Of a stretch of DNA of 64,000 nucleotides, positions 23,739 to 35,999 are shown in pieces. Every line of letters begins with the position of its first letter. Positions within the stretch are counted from its first letter, which is position 1. Source of the stretch: Cavia porcellus (taxonomy: Eukaryota > Chordata > Mammalia > Rodentia > Caviidae); contig NW_026947484.1 of NCBI RefSeq assembly GCF_034190915.1, positions 74,665,482 to 74,729,481 of the forward strand. The letters are read 5' to 3'. A model generated the notes under the pieces. The model did no database searches. It saw nothing but the letters and a program-made list of their open reading frames with translations, and had not been told where the DNA came from. Both the position numbers and the translations under genes were made by a program.

Positions 23739-24596
23739 CTATAAATTTTAAGCACTGATTTTGGTGACTGGTTGGATATGGAAAGAAAACCTTGACAATG
23801 TTGCCCCAAAACAGCCAACTTCAGAAAATGCTATGGTTTCTCACATTTCACAGTTGACTCTCTTCATCTGCATGTTTAATAAAGTTGCAACAAACTAGTG
23901 AGCACTGAACTGTTTCTCCTTATAGGAAACAATTTGAGGAGCCCATGAGCCTCTGCTCACCACATTTGCATGAGCTACCAATACACAGTCTTGTGCTGTG
24001 TGTGTCGTGTGTCTCTGTGTAAAGACATCTTACTTACTATGTATCATCGGTTCATTACAATGAGCTTACTGCTGGCAGCACTGCACCTCTGACCTGAACA
24101 AGGTTTAGTGATGCACAGGTTTCCTCGGTAAGGCACATCACACCCTCCTTGTTCTCGGGCACACTTCAGCATGATGCATGGGGTCATTCTGACACCAACA
24201 AGGCACAAACATGCAAAATGTAAGGTGCATCATTAATGACCCATGAAAAGGACACTTGTTTACAGTGTGACAGTTGAAACAAGAGGGTAGAGTGTTGCTT
24301 TGACTTCTGTTGGAAACAGGCATCCTGGAGAAAACAATTTTTACCCACTTTTGCCACTCTGCACATGCCTATAAATGACCACAAAAGTACCTGTAGTATT
24401 GGGTTTGAGTTGAGTTGAAGTTTGCCACGTAGCTGAATTCAGACTGAATGCAGTGGGTATCAGCTGTATTTGCCACCTAAAATGAACCACTTCTGTTTCC
24501 TGCCATGCTGCTTTTTACTATTTCATTACATTTGCCTGTTTTCTCTTGTCTACCTCTGGAGCTCCTTATTCTTCCTCCAAAACCCTGGTCAGGAAA

Positions 24597-24598
<2 letters not shown>
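23739..24598. other. Intronic, unassigned
   Basis: No gene recognised. Part of 24050-24450 looks like old repeat DNA but could not be assigned to a family. Confidence 0.4.

Positions 24599-24644
<46 letters not shown>
24599..24644. repeat. (AC)23 microsatellite
   Basis: Uninterrupted 46 bp AC dinucleotide run; likely polymorphic in length. Confidence 0.98.
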
Positions 24645-24647
<3 letters not shown>

Positions 24648-24794
24648 TCATCCCTCTCCTAGTAGCTTTTTTTTTTTGCTTCTTATATGAATTCATCCCT
24701 TCCTTGCACAAATCAGATTGTACTGAACTTTTTTACATTAACCTCTTTTGCAGGTCTATTTAAGCCCTGAGGCTTGGATAAGCAAATGTTATTG

Positions 24795-24965
24795 CTCTTC
24801 CTCTATGCCAGGCTGTAGGTAAAAGGATGCCTCACACATTTTGCCTTCTTTAATCTTACAGTAATTTTATCTCCCCACTTGACAGTTGCCAAAGCAGAGG
24901 CTCAGAGCAGTCAGGTCACTTGCCATGCTGCATCCCAGCAGAACTGGTACCCAAATCCAGAGCCC
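24795..24965 (-). repeat. MIR SINE, antisense
   Basis: ttgccttctttaatcttaca, ttatctccccacttgacagt, gaggctcagagcagtcaggt and cacttgccatgctgc follow the reversed MIR consensus. Confidence 0.75.
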
Positions 24966-24977
24966 AGAGGAGTTTGT

Positions 24978-25181
24978 TTTTCTATGTGCTTATTGTTGGT
25001 ACTAGAGCGTGAATCCAAGGCCTCCACTGAGCTACATCACAGAACCTTCTCGCCCTTTGTAACTTTCGAGATGTGGTCCTGCTAAGCTGCTAAATTGCTC
25101 AGGCAGCCCTCAAGCTTTCCAGCTTCCCGTTTCAGCCTCCAGAGTGCTGGGGTTACAAGTGTGTACCATCATGTCCGGCTG
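24978..25181 (-). mobile_element. Old ID piece next to B1 SINE, antisense
   Basis: 24978-25048 is a degenerate reversed ID (ttggtactagagcgtgaatc, ccactgagctacatcac). 25050-25181 is a reversed B1 (ttcagcctccagagtgctgg, gtgtgtaccatcatgtccgg). Confidence 0.75.
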
Positions 25182-25214
25182 AGTCCAAGCTTTATGTGAA
25201 ATAAGTAATATCAG

Positions 25215-25330
25215 CTCTCATACATTATTGACTACTTACTGTGTTCCAGCAGGGTGATAGATGGCTCACACGAGTTATCTCATGAATAATTTCTGTTTCT
25301 ATTTCTGTGGCCTCGTCATTAAGGACCTGA
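25215..25330 (-). repeat. MIR fragment, antisense
   Basis: ttattgactacttactgtgt, then ctcacacgagttatctcatg, is the reversed MIR 3' end. Confidence 0.5.
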
Positions 25331-26639
25331 CATATAAATGTCTATTGGGTTGAATTTAAATCTCCCAGTGCCTTTTACAGCCAACAGTGGGAAAGCCCTC
25401 TGTTTTTTCAGCAGCTGCTGAAATGATTTAGCATGGTCTCTGCCCTTCAGCCCCTCTCAGGTTCCACACTTCTTTCATGTTTATGTCCTTCTGTGTGTTC
25501 GCTCTTGATGTCCATGATGGCAACTTTCCAAAGCCAGGGTAGTGCAGAAGAGAGGAGAAGCACTGTCCCTCTGCAGAGGTTCCTTGTCTTTAACAATAAC
25601 CCCCTGTGGCGTTTGCATGATGACCCAAATCCTCACCGGGGAACAGAACCACGGAGGGGCTGTGTTTTCCATGAGGGCTGTGAGACAATTGTCACAGGAG
25701 CCGGAGAGGACTGTCTGCCTCCCAATGCAGCTCTAACCCCGAATCTGCACTCTCTCACACTGACTTAGAAGTAGGCAGAGTCAGCTTCGGTGATTAACAT
25801 TAGGGAGTGCCCTTGTGCGAAGGCGGAAGAGGGCTTTGGGAAGTTGGCCAAAGAGAAACCTTTGGCCTACACTGCATGGCTGAACGGCAGCAAGCAGGGG
25901 TAAAACCAAAACCCTCCATCTCCTTTCAAAGGCAAAATCAGAGACAAGATTTATGGCTTCCTTTCTCTTCCGCTACCCATTTCTTCCAATGATCTGAATA
26001 CTCCAGGAGTAATTATTGTCAACAGGATAGCCAGAAAAGTTGACCCAAAAGAAAAAAGTGTCTACTTTTCTCCCAGGTATATACATTCTGGTATTGCTAT
26101 TGGTAACTCTAATATTTAGTGAAAGAAAAGAATCTCTGAATTTTAAGCACGATTCCTAAAGCATTTATCCTTAAATCTTTAAATCTGTCGTTCTGAGGTC
26201 AGGTAAGAACCATGAGGGAAGTGCTCAGGAGTATGGTTCCCATCTCTAGCAACAGCCACTGCTTAGCTAGATCCCAGGGAAAGAGAATCTCTCTGGTCAG
26301 GTCTTTCCGCTTTAGGAAAGAAGACTTAGCCCTGAAATTGTATGTGGATCTCTTAGTTGAAATGCACTCGACTATCTTTTTAATGTAAATAAAATCCATG
26401 CCGAACAAACTGGATCTGTCAACTCCCCAGTGGGAGCCTGCAGTTTGCCACCCCTGGCTGAATGGTCTTAGTAAATACCTGGGTCACCTCAGTCAGTGTG
26501 CCTGCTCCCACTCGGAAGAATGGCACTGTTACTTTGAAAAAGACCTCCATCCTGCCAGCCTCCCCTACCGCCTAAAGCCTGGCCTCTCATGAGTAAGTAC
26601 TTGTCTCAGAAAAGAGATTTCCAGGGCTCTGAAACACCA
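25331..26639. other. Intronic, unassigned, near exon 1
   Basis: Few recognisable repeats. Frames at 25433-25768 and 26199-26408 resemble no known protein. The low repeat density near the promoter could hide regulatory sequence. Confidence 0.45.
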
Positions 26640-26952
26640 CGCGCGCCTTCTCCTCGTGCAGGATCTGAGGCCACCGCGACTGGGCTGAAGGCTCCCTCCT
26701 CTTGCCGCCCAGGCCGCGCTCCTGCCTTGTCCATGGCCCTGTCCATCGCTCCTTAAAAGGACTCTCCCTCTTTTTTTCCTCGCCTCAGCTCCCCTCCGCC
26801 TGGCCTCATCTTCCTCCTCACCTCTTCCTTCTGCCTCCCTTCTCTTCTCCTCTCCACTGCTGTTCCCTCTCCCGTGACTCTTTTCCCTCTCCTGTCCCAT
26901 CCCTGTGTACGCCTCCCTCCGCCAGCACCCAGGGGCTCCGGGAGCCTGCTCA

Positions 26953-27262
<310 letters not shown>

Positions 27263-27350
27263 GCGAGGACGGGGTTTGGCTGCACAGATGCTGCAAAGGG
27301 GGCTGATTTCGTTCGCATCTGCAGTTCCTCTCCTCCATCAGCCTCATCTT

Positions 27351-27984
27351 AGGTGTAGCTGGGCAGAGTTAAGTTGGGGGTTAGTTAAGGGCTGAAGGAA
27401 ACCCGGGTGGTCTACCCGGACTACCCCTGCATTTCCTCTGCTTACGAAGTTACTTCACTTTGACTAAAAGGGAGCCAGAGAACACTTCTTCACAGCCTGA
27501 ATTATGTCATTACTATACAGCTTTCCAGCCCTGGAGAAGGACCAGTCCTTCTGCAAATTAGCTAAAAAGTTTGAAAGCGAGGCTCCGGTTTCAGCCGCTC
27601 TCTCAGCCTTGGTGGGCACCGATTTCTCCTAAAAAGCAGAACAGAAGACGCAGCCCAGCAACGAGCTGCCCACTAGAATCTGAGGTCCTTGGCCTGTGGC
27701 TGGAAGGCTCTATCTCTTCGGAGGCACTCAGCCCTCCAAAACTTGCCAAAATCGCTGTGATTTTTGACATTTTAGGACAACACAAATTCATTACATGACG
27801 GTGCTGGGTGTTATATTTGAGAAAGATTTCACAAAGATCAAGGGGTTGCCTTCATTAGATAGCTGAGTTACAGAAGGGAGGCTGTTTGTTTCACTGTTTA
27901 CTTTCTAAATTTTTTCCTTTCTCCTCCTGTCCCTAGCCCACAGTAGGATGACCCCGCTCTACCCCAGAGCTCCAGCTCCAGCCC
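27351..27984. other. Upstream flank of CFAP95, unassigned
   Basis: No repeats or exons recognised. If a divergent plus-strand transcript exists, its first exon would be expected here or just to the left. No clear splice-donor-bounded exon could be singled out. Confidence 0.45.
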
Positions 27985-28096
27985 ATTTTGGTCTTCAGAT
28001 AGCATCTCGCTAAATCGCTCAGGTCGGCCTTGAATTTGAGGTCTCCTTGCCTCAGCCTCCTAGCTGGGGTTAGATATGTACTACTGTGTCTGGCCC
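27985..28096 (-). mobile_element. B1 SINE, antisense
   Basis: aaatcgctcaggtcggcctt, gaatttgaggtctccttgcc, tcagcctcctagctggggtt, atgtactactgtgtctggcc: a reversed, diverged B1. Confidence 0.8.
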
Positions 28097-28624
28097 TAAG
28101 ACTATTTAACATGTCAACATTTTTCTCCCCAGCCTTCACTGAGTAGCTGTAGAGCATTATTGAATTTACTCTCTGCTATCATTCTTACCCAGCATAGTAC
28201 AAGGCACCTGTCAGAATGAATGAATGAACAAATATTATGTCTGAGAAACTCTGATTTATCCTGAGGTTCCTAGTGGTCCATTAACTCCAGATGTATCTTA
28301 CTTTCAGAAGATCACATGTACACTCAGCCCCCCCCCCCACACACACACAAATCAAATTTGAGAACAAATTAAGACATAATCCACATTACAAATAGACTCA
28401 CAAAACACTTATTATAATGAACCTATAAATAGTGAAGCACTCTTCTGGATGAGATTTCACAAATCTGACTGCACAGCACTACTTAGGAGCTCTTCTGTGG
28501 TTTTTGGTGCATAGCGTGGGCACCTGTGGTACTATTATATCGACAGCCATAGTAAAACCTTGTTATTTAAAACCCAATAAATAGTCCTTAGTAACTAAGT
28601 GCTAGCAGAAAGCTGATAGCTGAT

Positions 28625-28626
<2 letters not shown>

Positions 28627-28669
<43 letters not shown>
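28627..28669. repeat. (GA)n microsatellite
   Basis: Uninterrupted 43 bp GA run. Confidence 0.97.
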
Positions 28670-28671
<2 letters not shown>

Positions 28672-30014
28672 AACTGCTACTTTAGCCTTTTTCTTTTGAA
28701 GGAACGTAAAGAAAAATTGAAGTTAACTTTAAAAGGGTTAATAAATTCCTCATTAAAGTGCAATTCTGTCCAATCAAAGCGGAGCATATTGCAGTTGCTC
28801 TAAAAATAACACAAGCATCACAACCATCACTTTGTGTGTTTCTTTTACTTCTGCTTAAAGCAGCGGTGCAATCAACACGACAGGTCTCTGCAGACAATCT
28901 GACCAAAAGATGAAAACAGCCCCAGCCACGTTCTTCCCGCTGTACTGAGGTGCAGAGAGGAGGATTTTCAGACTTCAAGTACAATAAGTGAAGAAAACAA
29001 GAACACGAGCAGAGCTTTCATTTTTGTATGCCTTAAACCAAGGTGACTGCCCCTTTGAGTCTGCCTTTCATTGTATTCTATTACATTGTATTATAGTTTT
29101 ATATTAACTTTATAAACTTAATTTGTTTGTGTCTGTTGGACCCGTTTCAACCTCCTCGTGCAGTGGTGTGGTCGAGATGAACTCTGATCATCTCGATCAG
29201 TTCAGATAATCAACTCTGATCAGTTTCAGATAATTTCCTCTCCATGCACCAAAACATTAGATAGAATTTTGAGTTGCTTGATTCTTTGCCACTAAGTAGG
29301 ACTAGAACAGCATAGACTGAAAGTAGGTAAACCAGTGCCTAATAGATGCTCAGCCCTCAACTACATTTCACTATCATTATTATCATTATTATTATTACAT
29401 CTTGGTTTTGCCCTTACCATTTGGAGAATTATCTTGAAATCTAGTTGTTACTTGTGAGGTGTTCCCTAAGGACACTCACTGCTTTTTTTTTTTTTTTTTT
29501 TTTTTGACACTCACTGTTTTTTTGAGACTTATATGTTTCAAAGTTCTTTTTAATGACTTTTTTACCATATTTTTCTTTTCTTTTTTCTTTCTTTCTTTTC
29601 TTTTTTGTCACGAAATCATAAACTGTCACAATTAACAGGAGCTCAATGAAAAGACTTTTAACCATATTTTAATGTGAAATTTAATAGTTTGAATCAGAAA
29701 CTATTGACAAGATATCTGGCTATATTACCAGTGACAACAAAATTGTTTCGTATTGACATAGAATCTTTTCAAAGCTGTTTCAAAGCTTTTAAGCTTTATG
29801 CCTAAAAATGTGAAATCCTTGATCCTCAGCGCATTTCCGTTATTCCTGTTTTCCTCCAAGGTCATCAGGTGGATGGAGGGTAGGGCTTAGAGCACTGCCC
29901 TCTATTTACATTGGTTCCTTTTACTGTAAGATCCCAGGGTGAGAAAATGAGCACTCAGATGACTGAAACATGACTTTTGTGTGAGGCAGCCCAACTGCGG
30001 AATTGTTGTCATAA
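28670..30014. other. Intergenic, unassigned; T run at 29482-29505
   Basis: No gene or full repeat recognised. The long T run at 29482-29505 and a CTTT-rich tract at 29570-29605 are simple repeats. A short near-duplication (tctgatca with cagataat) lies at 29180-29236. Confidence 0.5.
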
Positions 30015-30256
30015 TTTTTGTTTTCAGTGCTAAACATTGAATCCAAGGCCTCATGCTTGCAAATACTCCAGCAATGAGCTAAATATCCAGCCCTAAATTT
30101 CAAACTTTCTTCTTGGCTTGTCAGATTCCTTAAGAAGTTGCTATAGCTCAGCAAGATAGCAAATTTTTCTTTCTTTCTTTTTTTTTTGTACCAGGGTTTG
30201 ACCTGGCCCTTGCCAGGCAGGTGCTTACACCGCTGAGCTAAACTCCCCTGCCCCTT
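30015..30256 (-). mobile_element. Two ID-type SINEs, antisense
   Basis: 30015-30095 is an old copy (cattgaatccaaggcctcat, gcaatgagctaaatatccag). 30168-30256 is a better preserved copy (ttgtaccagggtttgacctg, caccgctgagctaaactccc) behind a T run. Confidence 0.85.
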
Positions 30257-30731
30257 GGATAGTAAATTTAAAACAAATAAAAACCAACTAGATGCAAATG
30301 GCCACTAGGCAAATGTCTTTACCGGCTCCTTTCTCTTCCTGGCTCAGGTACTATTGGCTCAATTCCCAGAAACACCCTTGCTCAGGACCCCCTCCCCCTT
30401 CATTAAAATTATTTCTGTCTACCATGTGCCTCTCAGCAATATTTTAAATAATTTTACACTAATTTTTATAATCTAAATGTGAAATTCAGTTTAAATATCT
30501 TAATATTCCTCAGATATATTCCAAAGCAATCAGAGATTAAAACTAAGTATGTATTTCCTAAAGATTGCCTGGTGTTTGGTTTAGCTCTCCAGGAAGCAGG
30601 GGCCTCCGGTTTCCAAACCACGTACTCCTCTGCTCAGATTTTAAAAAGTTGGATTTCACCAGTTACATCAAAATTATAAGAGGTTCTTATCTATTCCGAT
30701 TTTCCTCCATCTCTCCTGATGTCTGTCTTCT

Positions 30732-30734
<3 letters not shown>

Positions 30735-30764
<30 letters not shown>

Positions 30765-30858
30765 TCTTTCACCTTTTTATCGGTACCGGGGATTGAACTC
30801 ACAGCTGCCTGCTTGCAAGGCAGGTGCTTATGCCGCTCAGCTAAATCCCCAGCCCCCC
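30735..30858 (-). mobile_element. ID-type SINE, antisense, with long T run
   Basis: T28 (reversed A tail) followed by cggtaccggggattgaactc, acagctgcctgcttgcaagg, atgccgctcagctaaatccc. The long homopolymer suggests a fairly recent insertion. Confidence 0.92.
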
Positions 30859-31734
30859 CTCACCTTTTCTTTATTTTCTCCTACTTTTCCTTCCCTTATC
30901 TCTCGCTCTTCCCTGCTATACTACTTCTTTCATTCCTGTCTTCATTTCTCTCTATCCTTTTTCTGTCTCTGTTTCCTTTCTCTCTTCTTCCTTTGAGAAT
31001 GGCGTGTATTTTGGAGTTAGAATCATCCACTTGGTGCCCAAAAGAATCTGATACAATTCCAAGTTATGTGAAAACTATGAAAGAAAAATAATTGGGCCTG
31101 GAAATCATGGCCAAAATTTGTATGAATAAGTTCATATTTAAGGATCTCAAAGTAGTCAATTCTGATGAAAGCTTCAATCTTCTTTCCTTCCCTTTAGTTA
31201 GCCATAACTATCAACCATCTTTTGTAGAATAATCCTAGTCTTGAATGTGATTCCTCTGTGCTTCTAATTTGGACAGTGAACCAATTAGGCACCCACTTGC
31301 TCTCAAGTCATCATCACTAACTAGTATTGGTTAAGTGTCAGTATGTGAAGAGCATTCTTTTTGGAATGGCTACCATCAGTATGGGGGACCAATTAATTAA
31401 ATATTCAACATATAACATTCTATAATTTAATGTTTCCTTTATTTTGATATCTAACCAATAAGTAAAATTCTTTGGCAGCATTGTTCATAACTATCACAAT
31501 GAAATTTTAATGTCCTGGAAAAGTAATGACATGCTCTAACACAAATGTAGATTAGGGATTTCTTTAATAACCTACAAATTGAATAGCCTTAATTATTCAA
31601 AGACTAAATATCCATTTGTATAAATGATTGAAACACTTGGTTTGGTCATTTTTCTCCCCAATGTTGTTTTGCTTTTGGGGCACTTTCCTTGATTACTGAC
31701 AGCAAGAATGAGAAACATAGCTACTAGCTCTTTT
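30859..31734. other. Intergenic, unassigned
   Basis: A pyrimidine-rich stretch at 30860-31000 produces open frames in several phases; no genes are implied. The rest is AT-rich without a recognisable family. Confidence 0.5.
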
Positions 31735-32047
31735 TCTTTCCTTCTTTCTTTTTTAAAGAGAATAAAACCAAACAAAAATAAAACTGAATAAAGTCAATCA
31801 AAACAAAACAGTGAAAGTAATAAGGACTTCAAAACAGGATAATGGGAGATCAACCATTCTACCACGGTGCCTCTTGTTATCCACAAAATTGCTGCCCATA
31901 ACATCAAACCTAGTCAAATCTAACAAAACAACAGAATAAAACCAATCAAAACAAAAATTCAATAAAACAAAACAGTACAATGAAGTAAAACGAAGCACTG
32001 AGAACATTATTGGATTTCAAAAACAAGACCAATAAATCAATGTTCAG
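31735..32047 (-). mobile_element. 5'-truncated HAL1-like element consisting only of 3' tandem repeats
   Basis: Left end is a T-rich run (reversed A tail) followed by agagaataaaaccaaac, the same 3' terminus as the long element at 41827. Two units, starting near 31759 and 31932, match the ~150 bp repeat there: agaataaaac, caatcaaaacaaaacag, ggacttcaaaac and cctcttgttatcc. Possible diverged target duplication: ctactagctc near 31721 and ctaccagctt near 32050. Confidence 0.65.
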
Positions 32048-32411
32048 ACTACCAGCTTTAGACCTGTAAAGGCAATCTAACAATATAAGAATTAAGTTGT
32101 TTTTATACTTCAGTTGCTAGCAACTCAATCTGCATTCCTGTGAGTTAGTCAGTGGTTTATGGGGAGTAGGGGGCTCAGCTCTTCTTGACTCCCAGGCTGT
32201 GTGCTGGCTGGCTCACAGGAAGGGCACCTCCTGTTTAAAAGAGCACACATCAGTACCACCGCTAGCCCTGTTTACATTGCGTAGAGCCAATTAAAAGGAA
32301 AAGGAAGTAGCTTAGCCAGATCTATACATTTCAGTACATGAAAATAGGACCAGGTTTAGCCAAAGGTAACTGCTCTTTATTTAAAGACAGCCATCCAAGT
32401 GGTCCTTTAAG
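32048..32411. other. Intergenic, unassigned
   Basis: No gene or repeat family recognised. Confidence 0.5.
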
Positions 32412-32610
32412 TACGTGCATGTATATGCATGTGTATATATACACACATACATATATACATATACACATACAAATGCATATATACATGTATGTGTATGTAT
32501 ATCTGTATATATACAAGTATGTGTATGTATAATGTGTATATATAATACTATATATTATAGTATGCTAAATTATGTATATGTATATATATGTATATATATA
32601 TGTTTATAAA
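32412..32610. repeat. TA/CATA-rich low-complexity tract
   Basis: About 200 bp of alternating pyrimidine-purine sequence (acatatatacat and tatgtgtatgtat types). Several short open frames of Tyr/Ile/His repeats are artefacts of it. Confidence 0.9.
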
Positions 32611-32647
32611 GTTTTTTTAAACTATAAATGTTTAAAAAGTTTTTCTT

Positions 32648-32824
32648 TTCTTTTTGTTTTTTTATTGGTACTAGGGATCAAACTCAAGACTGCCAGCTTG
32701 CAAGGCAGGTGCATATGCCGCTGAGCTAAATCCCCAGCCCCTAAAAGTTTATTTGTACTAGGAATCAAACTCAGGACCTCGCACATGCCAGGCAGGCATT
32801 GTGCCACTGAACTATCTCCTACCC
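32648..32824 (-). mobile_element. Two adjacent ID-type SINEs, antisense
   Basis: 32648-32741: attggtactagggatcaaac to ccgctgagctaaatccccag. 32748-32824: tgtactaggaatcaaactca to ccactgaactatctcc. The first belongs to the younger cataagcacctgcc type, the second to an older type. Confidence 0.9.
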
Positions 32825-33158
32825 AAATGTTTTACATTTAAACACTCACTGTATCTTTGATCATACTTCACACACACATACACATACACATATATATTTA
32901 TGCATAGATATATAAGCAGAAATCTGGCCTTAGGACTAAAGGAGTATCTCCTCATCTTAGTCGTTACCTATTTAACTTTTGTCTCTGGGTGGGTTATGAC
33001 TTTCTGCCTAATGGATCAGGTAGTAATCAATTAGCAATATGTTTTTAAAATTCCTGCCTTATTAATTTCCTTTGAAATTATATAATTAAAGATGATAAAA
33101 TAATCTGGTAGACTAGTTCCTTTGCGGTATCCTAAAGAATATCTAGCCTATGATGTGC

Positions 33159-33161
<3 letters not shown>

Positions 33162-33210
<49 letters not shown>
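33162..33210. repeat. (CT)n microsatellite
   Basis: Uninterrupted 49 bp CT run. Confidence 0.97.
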
Positions 33211-33212
<2 letters not shown>

Positions 33213-34640
33213 TCTCCACCTCTGTATCTGGACTGATTTTCCTTCTCTGGCACCCCTAACCCCTATGGTGTCTCTACTATCCTTGGAAGGACTAGAAAAC
33301 TCAAATTTTTCTTCTTTGGAGCTTTGTTATTATTCTAGAATCCAGAGATTTAAAAGGTTTCTGAATTTCTAAAATACTTTAATACAAACCTTTATTCCAC
33401 AGGAGAAGATAAAACATTTTATTTCCCCCAAAAGCTATTTTATTTTCATATAAACTTTTAAGGCAAACATTACCAAGATCTCAGTATCTCCATTAAATAT
33501 TTAAAAGCCAATATCCAGTTCTATCAAGAATTACTGTTTTAACGTTAACCATTACCCTGAAATACAGTTTAAATTTCATTATATATCTCAGGCTGTGTCA
33601 TCTCTTCTCCTTCACCAGAGTCTGTTGCTGCCGGTTCTATTTAGTGTAAGATGAACTAAATTCTTATTTCTGACTGAATCTCATTACTACTGAAATATGC
33701 ATCATATCTTCTCCAAGTGTAGATATGCATGAGAATACTTTGCATAAAAATTAACTGCCTTTCTTTTTTGGCATATTACAAAGGGAGTATTTTGGAAGTA
33801 AAATATATTAATGATTACTCTGATTCATCAGTTTGAAAGGTTTTTCAACACTGACAAAATTTCCTTCCATTATACTGGGAATACGGGATCAGTAACCTTC
33901 CCAGGTGACTATAATTTGTTATTTTCTAAAAAAGGAGGGAGAGAGGGAGGAAGAGAGGGAGAGATGGGGAGGGAGAAACTGGGGTTGAAGATGAACACTG
34001 TAGAGCATCTCAGTCAAGACTACTTACTCTGCAATTACTTGAGCGGAGACAGTCAGGCATAAAGTTAGACATTAGCAGGCCTGGAGAAAGATAGCAGGGG
34101 ACTACATGAAAAAGCAAAAGAGCTCTCATCATCTTCTTTTTCCATTTCTTTTCTTAATCATAGGCTAGTGATAATTTCCAAACAAGCTTATGGTTTCAGG
34201 CTACAGCCCAAGAGAAGGTAGCCTCCTCTGAGCAGTGCTGATAAGGCCCAGAGCCATACAGAGTCCTGACTACAGGAGAGGGTTGTCTTGTGGTGAAATA
34301 CTGTGTTGCTTAAATTGTTCTGTTCTGGTCTGCTTTGTTTTGTCCTCTTTTGTCTTAATTTCTTTAAAATAAAAAAAAATTTTTTTTTTAAAACTAACCT
34401 GAAGATCTCAAAACAATCTAAACAGAAACCTTCTACCAAGAGAGTATTCATGAAACTCCTCCTTTCCTGGTTAAAATCACCCATTCTCCTGTAAAAACAC
34501 AATGACCTCAGAGGAAGGAGATATTTCTTAAAGACCCATTTGGTCTTAACTTTCATTAGGCACCACTTTCATCTTAGCACTTGCCCACCTTCACACTTGA
34601 AGGTGAATTCTCTAGCACTCTAAAAATCTATATATTAAAC
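33211..34640. other. Intergenic, unassigned
   Basis: No gene or repeat family recognised, apart from a purine-rich GGGA/GAGG tract at about 33930-33980. Confidence 0.5.
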
Positions 34641-34727
34641 CTGGGCCAGGAATATGGCTCAGTGACACAGTGCCTCTTGGCAAGCACAAAGTCTTGAGTT
34701 TGATTCTCTGTACCTCCCAAAAAATCT
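34641..34727 (+). mobile_element. ID-type SINE
   Basis: Sense body ctgggccaggaatatggctc, then cttggcaagcacaaagtctt and gagtttgattctctgtacc, with a short A tail. Confidence 0.85.
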
Positions 34728-35619
34728 TTCACTGAAGACACAAACAATCAGGAAGTACTGACAGTCGCTTGTGGTGTTAGTACCCAGTTTCCTTGCGACA
34801 ATATTATCAAAGGAGTAGAAATGAAACATTTCCAGAGTGTGTGAACATGGCTGCATTAATCAGCAGCTCCCTCCTTTCATGAAATTTTCTGAAACCACAG
34901 GAAATATGGAAAACAAAAATTCAAATTTTGATAAAGTCAAGAGATGCTCCGAAATATTTAAAAGCCTGCTGACTCTTCATATTCTTTCAAGAGCTGTGTG
35001 GAAGCAAGTAGATAAAAGCTTGGAGATACAGTAGGATCCTAAAACCCAGACCCTTCCCACTCCAAGATTTCCTGCTCCAATCTGAGTAATATGATCACCC
35101 CGTGATTATGTCACAAAAGAGATTTTGGGGTTGTAACTAAGAGTACTAACCAGTTGACTCTGAGCTAATTAGGACCAGTGGTCCTAATCAATCCCTATAA
35201 ACTTCTCAAAAGCAGCAAGTTTTCTCTGGCTAGTGACAGAAGGGAAAGTCACAGAGATTTGAAGCAAATTCAAGGTATGGTTGCCCCATTCAAACATGCA
35301 AGGGTAACATGGGGTGGAAGCAGTGTCCCCGGCTGGGCCCTGATCGATTCTGTTCCTGTGAATTCCATGCAGGCCAAGGAACCCCACCAACTACAAGCCA
35401 GATCTGTATTTAGTTTCTCTGAGCACAGAACAGCAGAGGTGCCAACCCCTGACCAACCTGATCTTGGACAGGCCAATGACCTGGCACAGAAGAGAAGATG
35501 CAGCCAACTGCCTCCTCTCAACAGCAGACAGCTCTGCAGGGGATGACACAGCAAGTCACCCAGCTGCGACCATCCACAAGTACAAGCCAGCTCTACCTTG
35601 GGCTTCCCCTCCTTATGGG

Positions 35620-35780
35620 GCAAGAAATCAAATAATAACAAATGCTGGTGAGCCTATAGGGGAAAGGAAACTGTTCTACATCTTTGGTGGGAGTGTAAAC
35701 TAGTGCAGCCACCATGAATTCAGTATGGTGGCACCTCAAAAAAAAGGTAACAGACAAAAATATAAAAAAATAAAAAAAAT
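35620..35780 (+). mobile_element. L1 ORF2 3' end, first piece of an interrupted L1
   Basis: caaatgctggtgagcctata, ggaaactgttctacatcttt, ggtgggagtgtaaactagtg: sense L1 ORF2 end, the same region as 52430 onwards. Split from 35905-35999 and 36713-37085 by later insertions. Confidence 0.8.
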
Positions 35781-35870
35781 GGGGGCTGGGGATTTAGCTC
35801 AGCGGCATAAGCACCTGCCTTGCAAGCAGACAGTCATGAGTTTGATCCCTGGTACCGTTAAAAATGAAAA
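35781..35870 (+). mobile_element. ID-type SINE inserted in L1
   Basis: Clean sense copy: ggggctggggatttagctca with an intact A box, tgagtttgatccctggtacc with a B box, then an A-rich tail merging into AAAT repeats. Confidence 0.92.
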
Positions 35871-35904
35871 AGACAAAAAAATAAATAAATAAATTTTTTT
35901 AAAA

Positions 35905-35999
35905 AAGTAACACTAGAAATTCCACTCGACACCACTATTCCCTTTCAAGGTGTCTTCCTGAGTGAATTAAAGGTACCATATTACAGCGGATATGTTGCA
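35905..35999 (+). mobile_element. L1 3' piece, second segment
   Basis: actagaaattccactcgaca, then aaaggtaccatattacagcg, continues the L1 after the SINE and stops where the LTR-like insertion begins. Confidence 0.7.

Noticed and set aside
27500..27800. Possible first exon of a divergent lncRNA upstream of CFAP95
   Set aside because: No convincing donor-bounded exon could be singled out from sequence alone; kept only as a prediction in the findings.
35178..35641. Overlapping 122-123 codon frames on both strands
   Set aside because: Sequence directly upstream of an L1 3' segment; no protein family recognised on either strand.
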